Below are positions 42,071-52,712 of a DNA stretch of 64,000 nucleotides, in pieces. Source of the DNA: Platanthera guangdongensis (lineage: Eukaryota; Streptophyta; Magnoliopsida; Asparagales; Orchidaceae); assembly GCA_039583875.1 (NCBI GenBank), contig CM077160.1, positions 116,857,895 to 116,921,894 on the forward strand, written 5' to 3'. A program made the translations under genes and the position numbers. The first letter of the stretch is position 1. Each line of letters begins with the position of its first letter. Below the pieces are notes generated by a model, which was not told the origin of the DNA, ran no database searches, and worked only from the letters and a program-made list of their open reading frames with translations.

Positions 42071-42711
42071 AGGTGCACATTTTTATCTCTTTCTCTTTTC
42101 CTTCATAGACTTCTTGACAGCCCACTCTATCCCTTCAATATTCGCTACCTTTGTTTTAAACTCCTGCCCTCCCTCTAGGATCACCACATGTGCATTCTTG
42201 TCGTCTGCTCCTTTTCGAGCTTCTATACAGTCAGTACACCCTGATGCTTGCCTTGTCACTTCTTCGGGGAGGAACCTACTTCTTCAGGCCCTTATCAGGA
42301 GTGCCACTCTTGACTTCTTTATCCACGAAGGTACCGTTATTCATCGAATCAATCTTTAGTGGCTTGCTAATATCAGACATAGTGTAGCCCATGTTCGAAC
42401 TCAACACATTCGACTCGAGAACTTACGCTCTCTCTTCAATGAGTGTCACTTTTCGGTCATTATTTGTGTTCACAAGAACAAATGAAGTTTATGGAAAAGT
42501 GATCCAGTCGAGTTATTTATAACTTTCAACAACTCTAAGTTTTGGTCACAGTATCCACGATTACCTATCTAATTTTTTGAAGTCCGCATGAACTTAAAAA
42601 AGTGCAGGGATTGTGTTTACCGAAAATTTGGTACCTATAGTCCGTGTTAGTTCCAATTTAGTTCAACCAAAGAAAGCCACAGAACTCGATGTCGGTTATG
42701 GTGCATGTAAC
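42071..42711. other. Unassigned flank between elements D and C
   Basis: About 640 bp. On the minus strand a decayed reading frame can be followed from an ATG at 42380 (MSDISKPLKIDSMNNGTFVD) with stops. I do not recognise it. No LTR, tRNA or other signal seen. Confidence 0.4.
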
Positions 42712-43946
42712 TATTGGAATATGCTTTCTATATCTCTTGGTTTGAGAATAACAAATCTCATCGTGTATTTTATCATGCTTGTTATGTGTTTATAGTGCAC
42801 AAGAACTACATGTACAATACCCATGTGTGTTCGATGAAGAATAAAGACAATACTCTAAAAAGTGAGCTTGCACTCGACGATAACAACAACCACTTGTGAT
42901 TGATCTAACGACTGAGGGACAGCTGGCAAGGCGTCTCAAACGCACAAAATTATGGAGAAAAGGCCATACTTAACAAGTCCTTACCACAACACGGTAACCG
43001 TACTGCCATGCGGTAACTTATGGAATGCTCGCCAATCCACAAGAGATTGAGGAGAAAATGGAGGAGATTTGATGGTGCAGCATATATATGGTTAACGCAG
43101 TGTGCGGGTCCATATTGTAGCGTAATAAGATTGAAAGCCAAAATTAGAGTAGCGTGGTTGCCAATTTTGCAGCGATCTGTGTGCCTCCTGCCTACCATAT
43201 GAGGTATCACAGTGTGGTAAATCTACCGTTGATGGTGGCTTTCATTGGCTATTTAAGAGAAGATCTCCCCCTTGAGCCACAACTCTAGCCTTTTGTGAGA
43301 GCCCTCTTCGTACATAACACTCCTAACTCTGTCTGTGAAGTTCAGGTACTTGAAGGAGAATTCATAAAACTTACACCACACGTAGGACACATGCATCAAC
43401 TCTGAAGATCTCTCTGGTGTGCCTTCAACCTCTTCTTTGAGATCTTCTACGTAGTGAGTTTTTATTTCAAATTTTACTATTCTTGTATTTCTTTTTTGAT
43501 TATCTGTTATCGATAAGGCAATTCGCCACAGTAGTTGGTGACTAGGTCTTGCGAGATTTAGGGGTAATTCTTCGCAGATTTTGGTGACTAGGTCTAAGGT
43601 TAGATCTAGGGGCAGATCAAGGCCTTATCTATGGAGAGATAGGTTAGAACCAACCGGTCCTTGGGAGAAGGGTTGGTATAGAAAACCAAAAGGATTTTTT
43701 TTGTTCCCTCGATTCTAAGCGTCATTGGAATCAAGAGTGTTTGTAATTTTTCTTTTTGAAATAAAATCGCATTATTGTTTGCTTTTAATCATTAAGACTT
43801 TATTTCTCCTAATCAAAGAAAATTAGTTTTAATATAATTTTTAGTAGGTCAAATATCTGGAAGTTAGCGTAGCGCAGTATCTCTTATCGTTGGTGGTAGT
43901 TAACAAAGATTCAACTCCCCTCTGATAAGGGCGCCTACAGATCCAA
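42712..43946 (+). repeat. 5' LTR of element C
   Basis: TATTGGAATATGC (TG mutated to TA) to about CCTACAGATCCAA. It aligns with 50818-50968 plus 58567-59807: shared blocks include ACAAATCTCATCGTGTATTT, GGGACAGCTGGCAAGG, CGATCTGTGTGCCTCCTGC and GGAAGTTAGCGTAGC. The exact right edge is uncertain by a few bases. Confidence 0.85.
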
Positions 43947-43950
43947 AAAG

Positions 43951-43965
43951 TAGTATTAGAGCCAG
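43951..43965 (+). other. Primer-binding site of element C
   Basis: TAGTATTAGAGCCAG, two transitions away from the initiator-Met site TGGTATCAGAGCC. Confidence 0.75.
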
Positions 43966-44019
43966 GTTATTCAAAAATGATTTCACAACTAGATCAGATT
44001 ATAATTACTAGATAATTAG

Positions 44020-45230
44020 AATGTGGTATTTATTAATGACATTAGATATAGAGGTCTGGGATATGGCTGAACAACGCTACACTCCTATAATTATAGTCAG
44101 AGAAATAACTATGGAAAAACCTAACGATAAATAAGATAACGCTAAGGCAATGAATGCTCTATTTTATGTCTTAGATAGAACTGAATTTAATCAAACTTAT
44201 GCTTGTGAAACTATATATGATATTTGGAATTTATTAGAAATAACTCATGAAGGTACTTCGCAATTTAAGGATTCAAAGTTACTCCAACTGGAATCTGAGT
44301 ACGAGAAATTTTAGATGGATGCTGATGAAGACGTAGATTTCATATACACATGGTTCACCGAGATCATCAATGCATCAAAAGTACTTGGAAGGACATTCTC
44401 AAATGACAACTTGGTGAGGAAAATCCTTAGGTCACTCCATCTAAAGTTCAATCCAAAGGCAACGACCATCTCCGAATCACACGATCTGAGGTAGCTCCAA
44501 ATTGAGAACTTCATTAGGAGAAGGCCTTGGCGTCGAAATCAAGGATGGGGGAAGAAGATGATGAAGAAATCCTCTTCTTAATGAACTTTAAAGATACATG
44601 AATAATCCAGAAAGGAGAAACACCTTCCAGAAATACTTTGTAAAATATGCAAGGAAGAAAGGATTGTCATCCAAAAAAGAAAAAGCTAGCGACAATGGTG
44701 ACTATTGGATACCACTATAGTGCTTCCACTTTAGAAGACAAGACACATCCGAAGCTAGTCCCAAAAAGACCTAAAAGAGCAAAAATAAAAGTAGCATAAA
44801 GGGAAGGAGAAAAAGGTGTTGAAGGCGTACACATGAATTGACTCCTCCTTTGAAGAATTGAGCGGATCTACCTCCAATGATGATGAAGAGGTAAACCTGT
44901 GCCTCATGGGAAAAATCAATGAACCATTAGGTAACGAAACAATGTCTGAAGCGACACTGAGGTACTTCCTTCCACCATTATTGACTTATATGATGAATAT
45001 TAAAAAATGTGCAAATATTTTGATAAAAGTTTGAAAGATCTTGATATTCTTAAAATTGAAAATAAAATCTTATTACTAGAAAATAAAAGATTAACTAGAG
45101 AACTAAAAATATTTGGAAAAGAGAAGGTGTCTTACCATGAGTGCAATCATTCCTTGATAAGGGTAAATGAACTTGAAGATGCTCTTTCTAAGGCCCATTC
45201 CAATATCGAATCACTTACAAATTAAAAGGG
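44020..45230 (+). pseudogene. gag: gag of element C, decayed
   Basis: Readable pieces of a SIRE-like gag: MNALFYVLDRTEFNQTYACE, TIYDIWNLLEITHEGTSQ, DEDVDFIYTWFTEIINASKV, LGRTFSNDNLVRKILRSL (44150-44515), and a Lys/Glu/Leu-rich coiled-coil stretch at 45007-45225 (LKIENKILLLENKRLTREL). Stops occur every 30-60 codons. No start can be assigned. Confidence 0.8.
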
Positions 45231-48200
45231 GAAATTAAAAAGAAGGTTAAAAACCGCTCTCTCTCTCTAATTGAAAATGGAAATAATACTTTTGTGAATC
45301 ATTGTGTAATGTTAGTAATTGAAAACACTACTTTGAAAGCCTGAATCTATGATTTAAACTTGGCTATTAAAAAAATCGGAGTTAGCCAAAAGTCCCTGAC
45401 ATGATTTTGGCCAATCAATGTCATGGAAGTACAAAATATTTGCTTGGTTATGATTCTGGAAGTTAACGCCCGACCTACCCATACCACGGCGGTAGCGATA
45501 ATTCCAAAAAACGTAACTTTTCTTATAAAAATTAAATAGTATTTTTGCTGATTCCCCACCCTCCAACAAGAGTCCAAAAATAACTCTAACAAAGGTCTCA
45601 ACCTCTTTTATTTCGTGTGCCAAATGTTATATTTTTGGGCACACCACATACTCTTATGATAAGAAGGGACAGTGCATTAAGGTAAATCCGGTTGCCTAAA
45701 GTTTCCAACTATTTTGTGGGAGGAACTTTTGGCTATCCAGTTATTTATTCTCATTTTTAAGGCATGTTGGCAGGCTAAGGACAAGGAAGATATGTGGTAT
45801 TTGGACTCGAGATTCTCCAAACACATAACGAACAACAAAGCAAAGTTTCTTAACCTCAAAAAGAAGAAAGGAGGGATGGTAACATTTGGTGAGAACGGCA
45901 AATAAAGTATCATGGTTATCGATACAGTGGTTAACAAATTGTTCTCAATTGCTATTGTATTATATGTTGAAGGTTTAAAACACGGTTTAGTTTTAATTAC
46001 TTAATTATGTGATAAAAGTCTAAATGTCTTATTTGAATCTTCTACAAACCTTTGCAAGATTATAAATCCTAAAACTAATGATGTTATACTCACTGCACCT
46101 AGAACACATAATGTTTACATGATTGCCTTTTATGATCTTTCACATGCTTCTATAAAATGCTAAATTTCTAAAAATAAAGAATTAGAATTTAACATACGTC
46201 TTGGTTACTCTAGCATCAAACTAATTTTAAAATTATCAAAAGATAAATTAATTAGAATATTACCAATACTTAATGGAAATTTATTTTCACTTTGCACTCC
46301 TTGCCAAAAAGGAAAATTTTCAAAAGCATCACTTAAAAGTAAAAATAAAATTTCTATTACTATACCTCTTCAATTAATTCATATTGATATATTCAAACTG
46401 GTCAGCACTTATAGTCTAAGTGGTAGTAAGTACACTTTTGTATTAATTGATGATTTTTCTAGATATTGTTGGATAATTTTTCTAACTTCCAAATCCGATA
46501 CATTCTTTGAATTCACTAAACTATACAATCGTATAAAAATAGAATGGATTTAAAAATTAATTGCATATGCTCAGATTATTTAGGAGAATATGAAAATGAA
46601 AAATTCACTAATTTTTGTAATGATTTAGGAATTAAACACGAATTTTCTACTTCACGCACACCGCAACAAAATGGTGTGGTGGAGAGGAAATAGAACTCTT
46701 TAAGAACTAGCATATACTATATTGTCTGAATATCAGTTACCTAATTTTTTGGGCCGAAGTCGTTAATACTTCATGTTATGTAATTAATAGAGTCATGCTT
46801 CGCCCGGTTATAAAATTAATACCTTATGAATTATATTTTCAAAAGAAACCTAATGTATTTTTTTTTCATATTTTTGGTTCCAAATGCTCCATATTAAACA
46901 CTAAAGATACCTTAGAAAAATTTGAAGAAAAATATGATAAAGGGATTTTTCTTGGATAATCTTCAACTAATAGGACATATATAATATATAATAAAAGAAC
47001 TAAAATAGTTGAAGTGTTTTTTCATGTTAGATTTGATGAATTTATTCCTTGTGTGGAGTCTAATCCTGTAGAAAATGAAGAAGAATCCCTTTCCCCTTTA
47101 GTGCATGAGAATGATGAACCACTTTAATAAAAAGATAAGAAAGAGGAAGAGCAAGAGGAATACATACCTCCAAGTGTGCTAAAGTTTTCAAGGAACCATC
47201 AAAGGGAACTTGTCATTGGAAAGCCATCAAAAGGGGTAACTACTCATTCTTCCACATATGAATATTTTTCAAATTTATGCTTTGTTTTTTAAATTGAACA
47301 AAAAAATATTTCAATCACTTTAAATGATAAATTTGTGTTTATAGCTATGAATGAAGAATTAAATCAATTTGAATGCAATAAAGTTTGGAAACTTGTAAAA
47401 AGGCCATCTAATTATCATGTTGTAAGGGATAAAATGGATATTCAAAAGCAAATTAGATGGTGACTTTAAAATTATTAAGAACAAAGCTAGATTAGTAGCA
47501 CAAGGATATTCACAAATCAAGGGGGTGGATTTGATGAAACATAGACATATGTTACTCGCCTAGAATCGATTAGAATTTTTTTGATTTACGAGTTTAAAAG
47601 ATTCAAACTATTTTAAATGGACGTTAAAAGTGCTTCCTTAAATGAAATTATAAAAGAAGAAATATATGTTGAACAACTCGCCGGTTTTAGAAGTGAAAAA
47701 TTTTCAAATGATGTCTATAAGTTAGAAAAAACACTTAGTGGTTTAAAATAAGCGCCACATGCTTGGTATGAAAGATTAACATCATTTTTATTAAAGCACA
47801 ATTATAAAATATGAAGTGTCGATAACACACTCTTCATTAAGAATTTTAATAATAAATTAATTACATTCAAATTTATATAGATGATATAGTTTTGGAGCCA
47901 CTACTAAAGAGTTGTGTAATGAAGTAGTAACAATGATGCAAAATGAATTTGAGACGAGCATGATAGGAGAACTCGCATACTTTCTAGGATTTCAAATCAC
48001 ATAAAGAAATGCTGGAGTTTTTATTAGCCAAAGAAAACATATTCATGACATGCTAAAATGCTTTGGATTTGAAAACATAAACAAGCTAGTATACTAATGA
48101 TTTCATCACTAAAACTAGGCAAAGTTGAAGCCAAAATTTCAATTGATCAAATATTATATAGAGGAATGTTAGGATAACTATTATAGTGAATCTAGACCCG

Positions 48201-48790
48201 ATATAATATTTGATGTGTGTTTATATGTTATATTTCAAGCTAATATCAATAATCACATTTAAAAGCGGGTAAACAAATCTTTAGATATTTAATTGGAGCA
48301 TCTAGATTAGGATTATGGTATCCACATAAAGATTCCTTTATTTTATACGGTTTTATTTTATTTGGACTATGCATGATATTCGTTAGACCATAAGAGCACT
48401 AGTGGCATGTGTAATTTCTTAGGTCCTTTAATCGTAGCATGGTTAAGTAAGAAACAAAATTTTGTTTCCCTCTCCTCCATCGTGTCCGAATATGTTGCAC
48501 TAGGTAATGGTTGTGCAGAAGCCTAATGTATGACTCAAACATTAGACGACTTTGGCATCCATCTAATTAATATAAAACTAAGGCATGAAAATAAGAGCTC
48601 GGTTAATCTAACAAACAACCATGTATATCATTCTAGATCCAAACACATATACATTAGACATCACTTTTTAGTGCTCACATTAAAAACATTTAAGAGTTAG
48701 CTTTATAGGGACCAAATCTCAACTTGCAGATATTTTCACCAAACATCTCCCGATGCATGATTCAAAATGCTTAGATTAGAATTGAGGGTT
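45231..48790 (+). pseudogene. pol of element C, decayed
   Basis: In order: a worn zinc-knuckle area near 45610-45670, protease DMWYLDSRFSKHITNNKAKF (near 45790), pre-integrase LCTPCQKGKFSKASLKSK (near 46300), integrase LIHIDIFK, YTFVLIDDFSRYCW and RTPQQNGVVE (46370-46680), RT FIAMNEELNQFECNKVWKLV (near 47345), EEIYVEQLAGF, and RNase H pieces (GASRLGLWYP near 48300). Dozens of stops and shifts. Domain order is that of copia. Confidence 0.85.
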
Positions 48791-50805
48791 TTGCATATCT
48801 TAGGCTAAAGCATATAATTTGTTACTTTTTGTGCATTTTCATTATTTCTTTGCTGCATTTTATAGCCGCTATAATAAAAAATCATAATCAAGAAAAAACA
48901 AAAACAAAAAATCATGAAAACCATATTTTTACATAAAAACCAGTCTCTGTTACTAGCATCCGATGGTTGGTCTTACCGCCGACAGTAGCTTTAAATGCTG
49001 AATATTACTGATTTCCTTCTAATTTTTTAAAAAACATTTTTACTATTTTTTAATTAATATTATTATCCGAATACTAAAAATTTAACTCTTTTTTAAATAT
49101 ATCAAAAGAAAGAGAAAATTATAAAATAAATAAAATCCCCAAAACTTTATTTATTTATTTTTTATTTTAAAATATAAAATTAGAATTAAAAAAATTCCAA
49201 AACTTTCTCATACTTGCTTAAAATATTCAAAAAAATGACTACAAAATTATAAAACAAATTAAAAAAATGTTGTTGTATCTTGGTTTATTTTTTTAATCCT
49301 CAAAAATTCAAAAACAAACTTCTTATGTTTAATTACCAAAGTCAAGTATGGTTGGATGTATCATTTAAAGATTAAGTATAATTTTAATTTAATTTTTAAG
49401 TTTCTTAAAATATTGTATTGTCTAAGTCATACCGTGTATATTATCTTATAATGTGCAATGAAATTGATTGTAGAAAACACGTGTTAAAATATATTTAGTA
49501 TTCCTCTAAATATGAGTAATGTTTTATATTTGATAATGAACAATTCACCCACTTACGTTTTATACCTACATATGTTTTTAATCTAAGTCTTGTATGATCA
49601 TATAGTGTTAAAACATAATGAATTAAATGATTAACTAAATTACCTATACAATATTAAATAATTTCTTATGATTCTTTATTTTCATGCACTTAGTTTACTT
49701 GAGAAGTGCGTTCCTAAAATTATAATGTTTGCAAAACAAGTGAATTCAGAGTTCTTAGTCTCTAAAACTAACAATAAAAAAAATGATAATGAAACTCCAC
49801 CAAGCAATACACTGCACCCTCCTAATAAGTCTTAATAAACATGATGAGGTTGAGCACCTTGAAATAGGTTTGTAAAGTGTCTTGTTGCAAACAAATATTT
49901 TTCACTTCTCTTTTGTAGACTGGATCACACAGAATTGAAATTAACTAAAATAAAATTTATAATCCCAAGGCACAACTTTGTACTCTGATAAGTCTTAATA
50001 AGTATTGTGTCCGTGAAATACTTTGGTTGTTGTACTTTTTATCTGTATTAAAATATTGTGAAAATAAATTTATTTATATATTTTAAACATCGAGTTCTTT
50101 CATTATATATTGTCATGCATTTTGATTAATGCATGCGTATACTTTATCAAAACATTTTTATGCACATCATTATCCAATGTAAAACTTCTAATATGAGAAT
50201 TGGATCATAACGCACATCTACACAATTTTCTATAAACATTAGTAAATGCACTAGATAATAAGACACGACCATTACAAAGTTTATGTCTACTTGAAATACA
50301 AATTTATTACATTATAGTTTATTTCTTTTCTTGATAAATTAAATCATGCTTGCAAATTTTTTGATGAAATATCATCTCTTGGGTTTTTAATTCAAAACAA
50401 CTTCTTTTAAAGCTTAAAACTTTTTATATTATATATGTTATTATTTTGTAAAAAAGGTGTTTATCTTAAGAATGCTTAATATATAGTTTATGCTGAGTTA
50501 CTACTTGTGCTCATTCATGACTCTTTACTTACTTAAAAAGTGGTATTTATAAACTTATAAACTTTTTTCATCTCTACATAAAACTTATTGCTAAAACTCA
50601 ACCCACCTTTTTTTATAATACAAAAAGGGGGAGAATAAATTTGAAAGGATCTACTATTTAGGGGAGCACAATAAAAAATCATAGGAATCATCTATGTTGA
50701 GGAAACATCCATATAGGGGGAGTATGCACGCCTATCATGCTTATCATTTATTATAAACACCACTGTAGTTATACTTGATTTCTTCCTAGATGATTTGTTA
50801 TTATC
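48791..50805 (+). other. AT-rich 3' region of element C
   Basis: About 2.0 kb, strongly AT-rich with A- and T-runs. No ORF of note and no trace of the third ORF seen in element D. The polypurine tract AAAAGGAGAG lies at about 50806-50815. Confidence 0.6.
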
Positions 50806-50817
50806 AAAAGGAGAGTT

Positions 50818-50968
50818 TGTTGGAAAATGTGTTCCGCATCTATTTGTCTGATAATAACAAATCTCATTGTGTATTTGATCATGTTTGTCATAAGTTTATA
50901 GTGTGTAAGAATTATAAGTACAATACCACTTTGTGTATGATGAAGAACGAGGACGATGCTCTAAAAAG
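50818..50968 (+). repeat. 3' LTR of element C, left piece
   Basis: Starts TGTTGGAAAATGTG and matches the first 150 bp of the 5' LTR. It is interrupted at 50969 by the hAT element; the last 8 bases CTAAAAAG are the hAT target duplication. Confidence 0.85.
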
Positions 50969-50984
50969 TAGGCATGTACAGAAA

Positions 50985-51180
50985 AACTGAAAACCACATC
51001 AAATCGTAAAACCGCACCCCACTGCACCTCATTCCAAACCGAACTGATCAGTTGTAGTGCGGTTCGGTTTTAGGGGTCTGAAAACTACATGTTGATCGGT
51101 GCAGTGCGGTTTTTAGTTTGTAAAAACTATGTAAACTGCACCACACCGTTTTTATAATTTATAAGTGTGGTGTGGTTCCC
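50985..51180. repeat. Left subterminal repeats of the hAT
   Basis: Repeated AAACCGCAC, GTGCGGTT and CACCACACCG words on both strands, mirrored at 58395-58555. Such motifs are the usual transposase binding sites of hAT elements; that role is inferred. Confidence 0.75.
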
Positions 51181-51192
51181 TGACATAAATTT

Positions 51193-51398
51193 TTATCCAT
51201 TCAGCTTTATAGGAGTAGCAGAGATTCCAACACTGATCATGTCTGCAAGCTCATTGTCTTCCTCCATTGTTTTCTGAACAACCACAAATTTTTCCTCCTC
51301 CGCAGCTATCATTTCTTTGATTTTCTTCTCAATGTGTTCAGTCTTCAGCAGCATCTCCTTCTCTTGTTTCCTCACGACTTCAATCCGTCCATTAATGG
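51193..51398 (-). pseudogene. Captured coiled-coil gene fragment in the hAT, C-terminal part
   Basis: Minus-strand frame NGRIEVVRKQEKEMLLKTEH.., then IKEMIAAEEEKFVVVQ and ADMISVGISATPIKLNG, with a stop at 51193. It is rich in Lys, Glu and Met with heptad-like spacing, so a coiled coil. It is split from its N-terminal part at 57830 by Tat element B. Removing B and one AATGG copy keeps the frame without a stop at the junction. I do not recognise the host gene. Confidence 0.65.
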
Positions 51399-51684
51399 TG
51401 TACAACCCCGTATTCGCGAAGAGTGGACCCTAAATGAGGCGTGCTTAGTATTTAAGCTTTTTGAGTATTTTGAACTCTCGGTAGCCAATTTTGTCTATAG
51501 CTTGGAAATCTACTAGTAGGGGGAGGAGAAATCGGCCTCCCCCAGCGGCCCCTTAGTTGGAGAGTGAGAGCGGCAGGTTGGTAGGCACCCGCCCGGGCCA
51601 ATTCGGTGTGGAGGCGGGATCAGCAGGCCCTCCCCCTCCCCCTTTTTCCCTCAGGCCGGTGAGACCAGCCCCGGGCCCGGCGGG

Positions 51685-52240
51685 TAGGCCGGGAGATATC
51701 GGCCCTCGGGCCGGGTCTCGCCCAGCCCCGCGGGCAGCCTGGCGAGACCGGCCCCCAGGCCGGGTCTCGCCCAGCCCGGCGGGTAGGCCGGGCGAGACCG
51801 GCCATCGGGCCGGGTCTCGCCCAGCCCCGCGGGCAGCCTGGCGAGACCGGCCCCCAGGCCGGGTCTCGCCCAGCCCGGCGGGTAGGCCGGGCGAGACCGG
51901 CCCTCGGGCTGGGTCTCGCCCAGCCCCACAGGCAGCCTGGCGAGACCGGCCCCTAGGCCTGGTCTCGCCCAGCCCGGCGGGTAGGCCGGGCGAGACCGGC
52001 CCTCGGGCCGGGTCTCGCCTAGCCCCGCGGGCAGCCTGGCAAGACCGGCCCCCAGGCCAGGTCTCGCCCAGCCCGGCGGGTAGGCCGGGCGAGACCGGCC
52101 CTCGGGCCGGGTCTCGCCCCGCCCCGTGGGCGGCCGGGCGAGACCGGCCCCCAGGCCGGGTCTCGCCCCGCCCGGCGAGTAGGCCGACGAGACCGGCCCC
52201 TAGGCCGGGTCTCGTCCCGTCCCGCAGGGTGGGTCCCCTA
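51685..52240. repeat. 99-bp GC-rich tandem repeat in element B 5' LTR
   Basis: TAGGCCGGGCGAGACCGGCC recurs at 51685, 51784, 51883, 51982, 52081 and 52180, exactly 99 bp apart. Each unit has two halves with inverted repeats, GGCGAGACCGGCC facing GGCCGGGTCTCGCC around a 2-4 base centre. The array is nearly all G and C with many CpG. The 3' LTR has the same array at about 56840-57380. Confidence 0.93.
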
Positions 52241-52360
52241 TTTGCTTTGGGTGACGCGTTTTTCCTTCTCTACCCCCCGGCGTGGCGGTTTCCTATTGGC
52301 CCGAGGCCTTTTGGCCGTAGGGGTATTTTGATCATTTTCGGCCCCTGAGATTTGGAAAAC

Positions 52361-52368
52361 TATAAATA
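52361..52368 (+). promoter_or_regulatory. TATA box of element B 5' LTR
   Basis: AACTATAAATAGACC, about 295 bp before the LTR end, in the same context as in element A. Copy in the 3' LTR at 57529-57536. Confidence 0.75.
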
Positions 52369-52660
52369 GACCCCCCTGGGTGCCTTGGAGAGGATCCTTT
52401 TCCGAGTTCTCCTCCCTTAGCTTCTTCTTGGTAGAGTAGAGAGAACTCTTCAAGGCACCCTAGCTCGAGCATTGGCTAGGGAGGGGAAGTGCTCAGGTAG
52501 CCTTCCGGGTGTGAGGTGGGACCTCCACGCTAGAGCCGAGGGTCTGTTCATAGTCTCCTAAGTCTCCGGTCCGTGACGTTCTCTTGAGTGTAGTAGGTGT
52601 GAGGTCACCCCTTTTAGGGACCCCGAACTCCACAGAGGTCAATTTTGGCTTCAACACTTT

Positions 52661-52674
52661 TGGTGCGGTGAGCG
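52661..52674 (+). other. Candidate primer-binding site of element B
   Basis: TGGTGCGGTGAGCG, 4 bp after the LTR. It differs at one base from the element A site. Confidence 0.55.
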
Positions 52675-52712
52675 TGGAGAGTGACCAACACAGAAGATCT
52701 AGGGAGAGAGTC

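Larger units (their letters stand above)
51399..52656 (+). repeat. 5' LTR of element B
   Basis: 1258 bp, TGTACAACCCCGTATTCGCG..GGCTTCAACA. The first 11 bases equal those of the element A LTR. U3 holds a GC-rich 99-bp tandem repeat. TATAAATA at 52361-52368. The last 150 bases (GGAGGGGAAGTGCTC.., CCGGGTGTGAGGTGGG) align with the element A LTR end. Long Pro/Arg/Gly-rich frames across it are artefacts of the repeat. Confidence 0.93.

Noticed and set aside
41864..42711. A second full SIRE element starting at the primer site after the 3' LTR of D
   Set aside because: After about 18 bp the sequence turns into an inverted ORF3 fragment. No gag follows, so it is a rearranged end and not a second element.
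51557..52348. 263-codon Pro/Arg/Gly-rich frame, and its twin at 56765-57607
   Set aside because: Both lie in the GC-rich 99-bp repeats of the element B LTRs. The period is a multiple of three, so the frame cannot close; it is promoter-region DNA.
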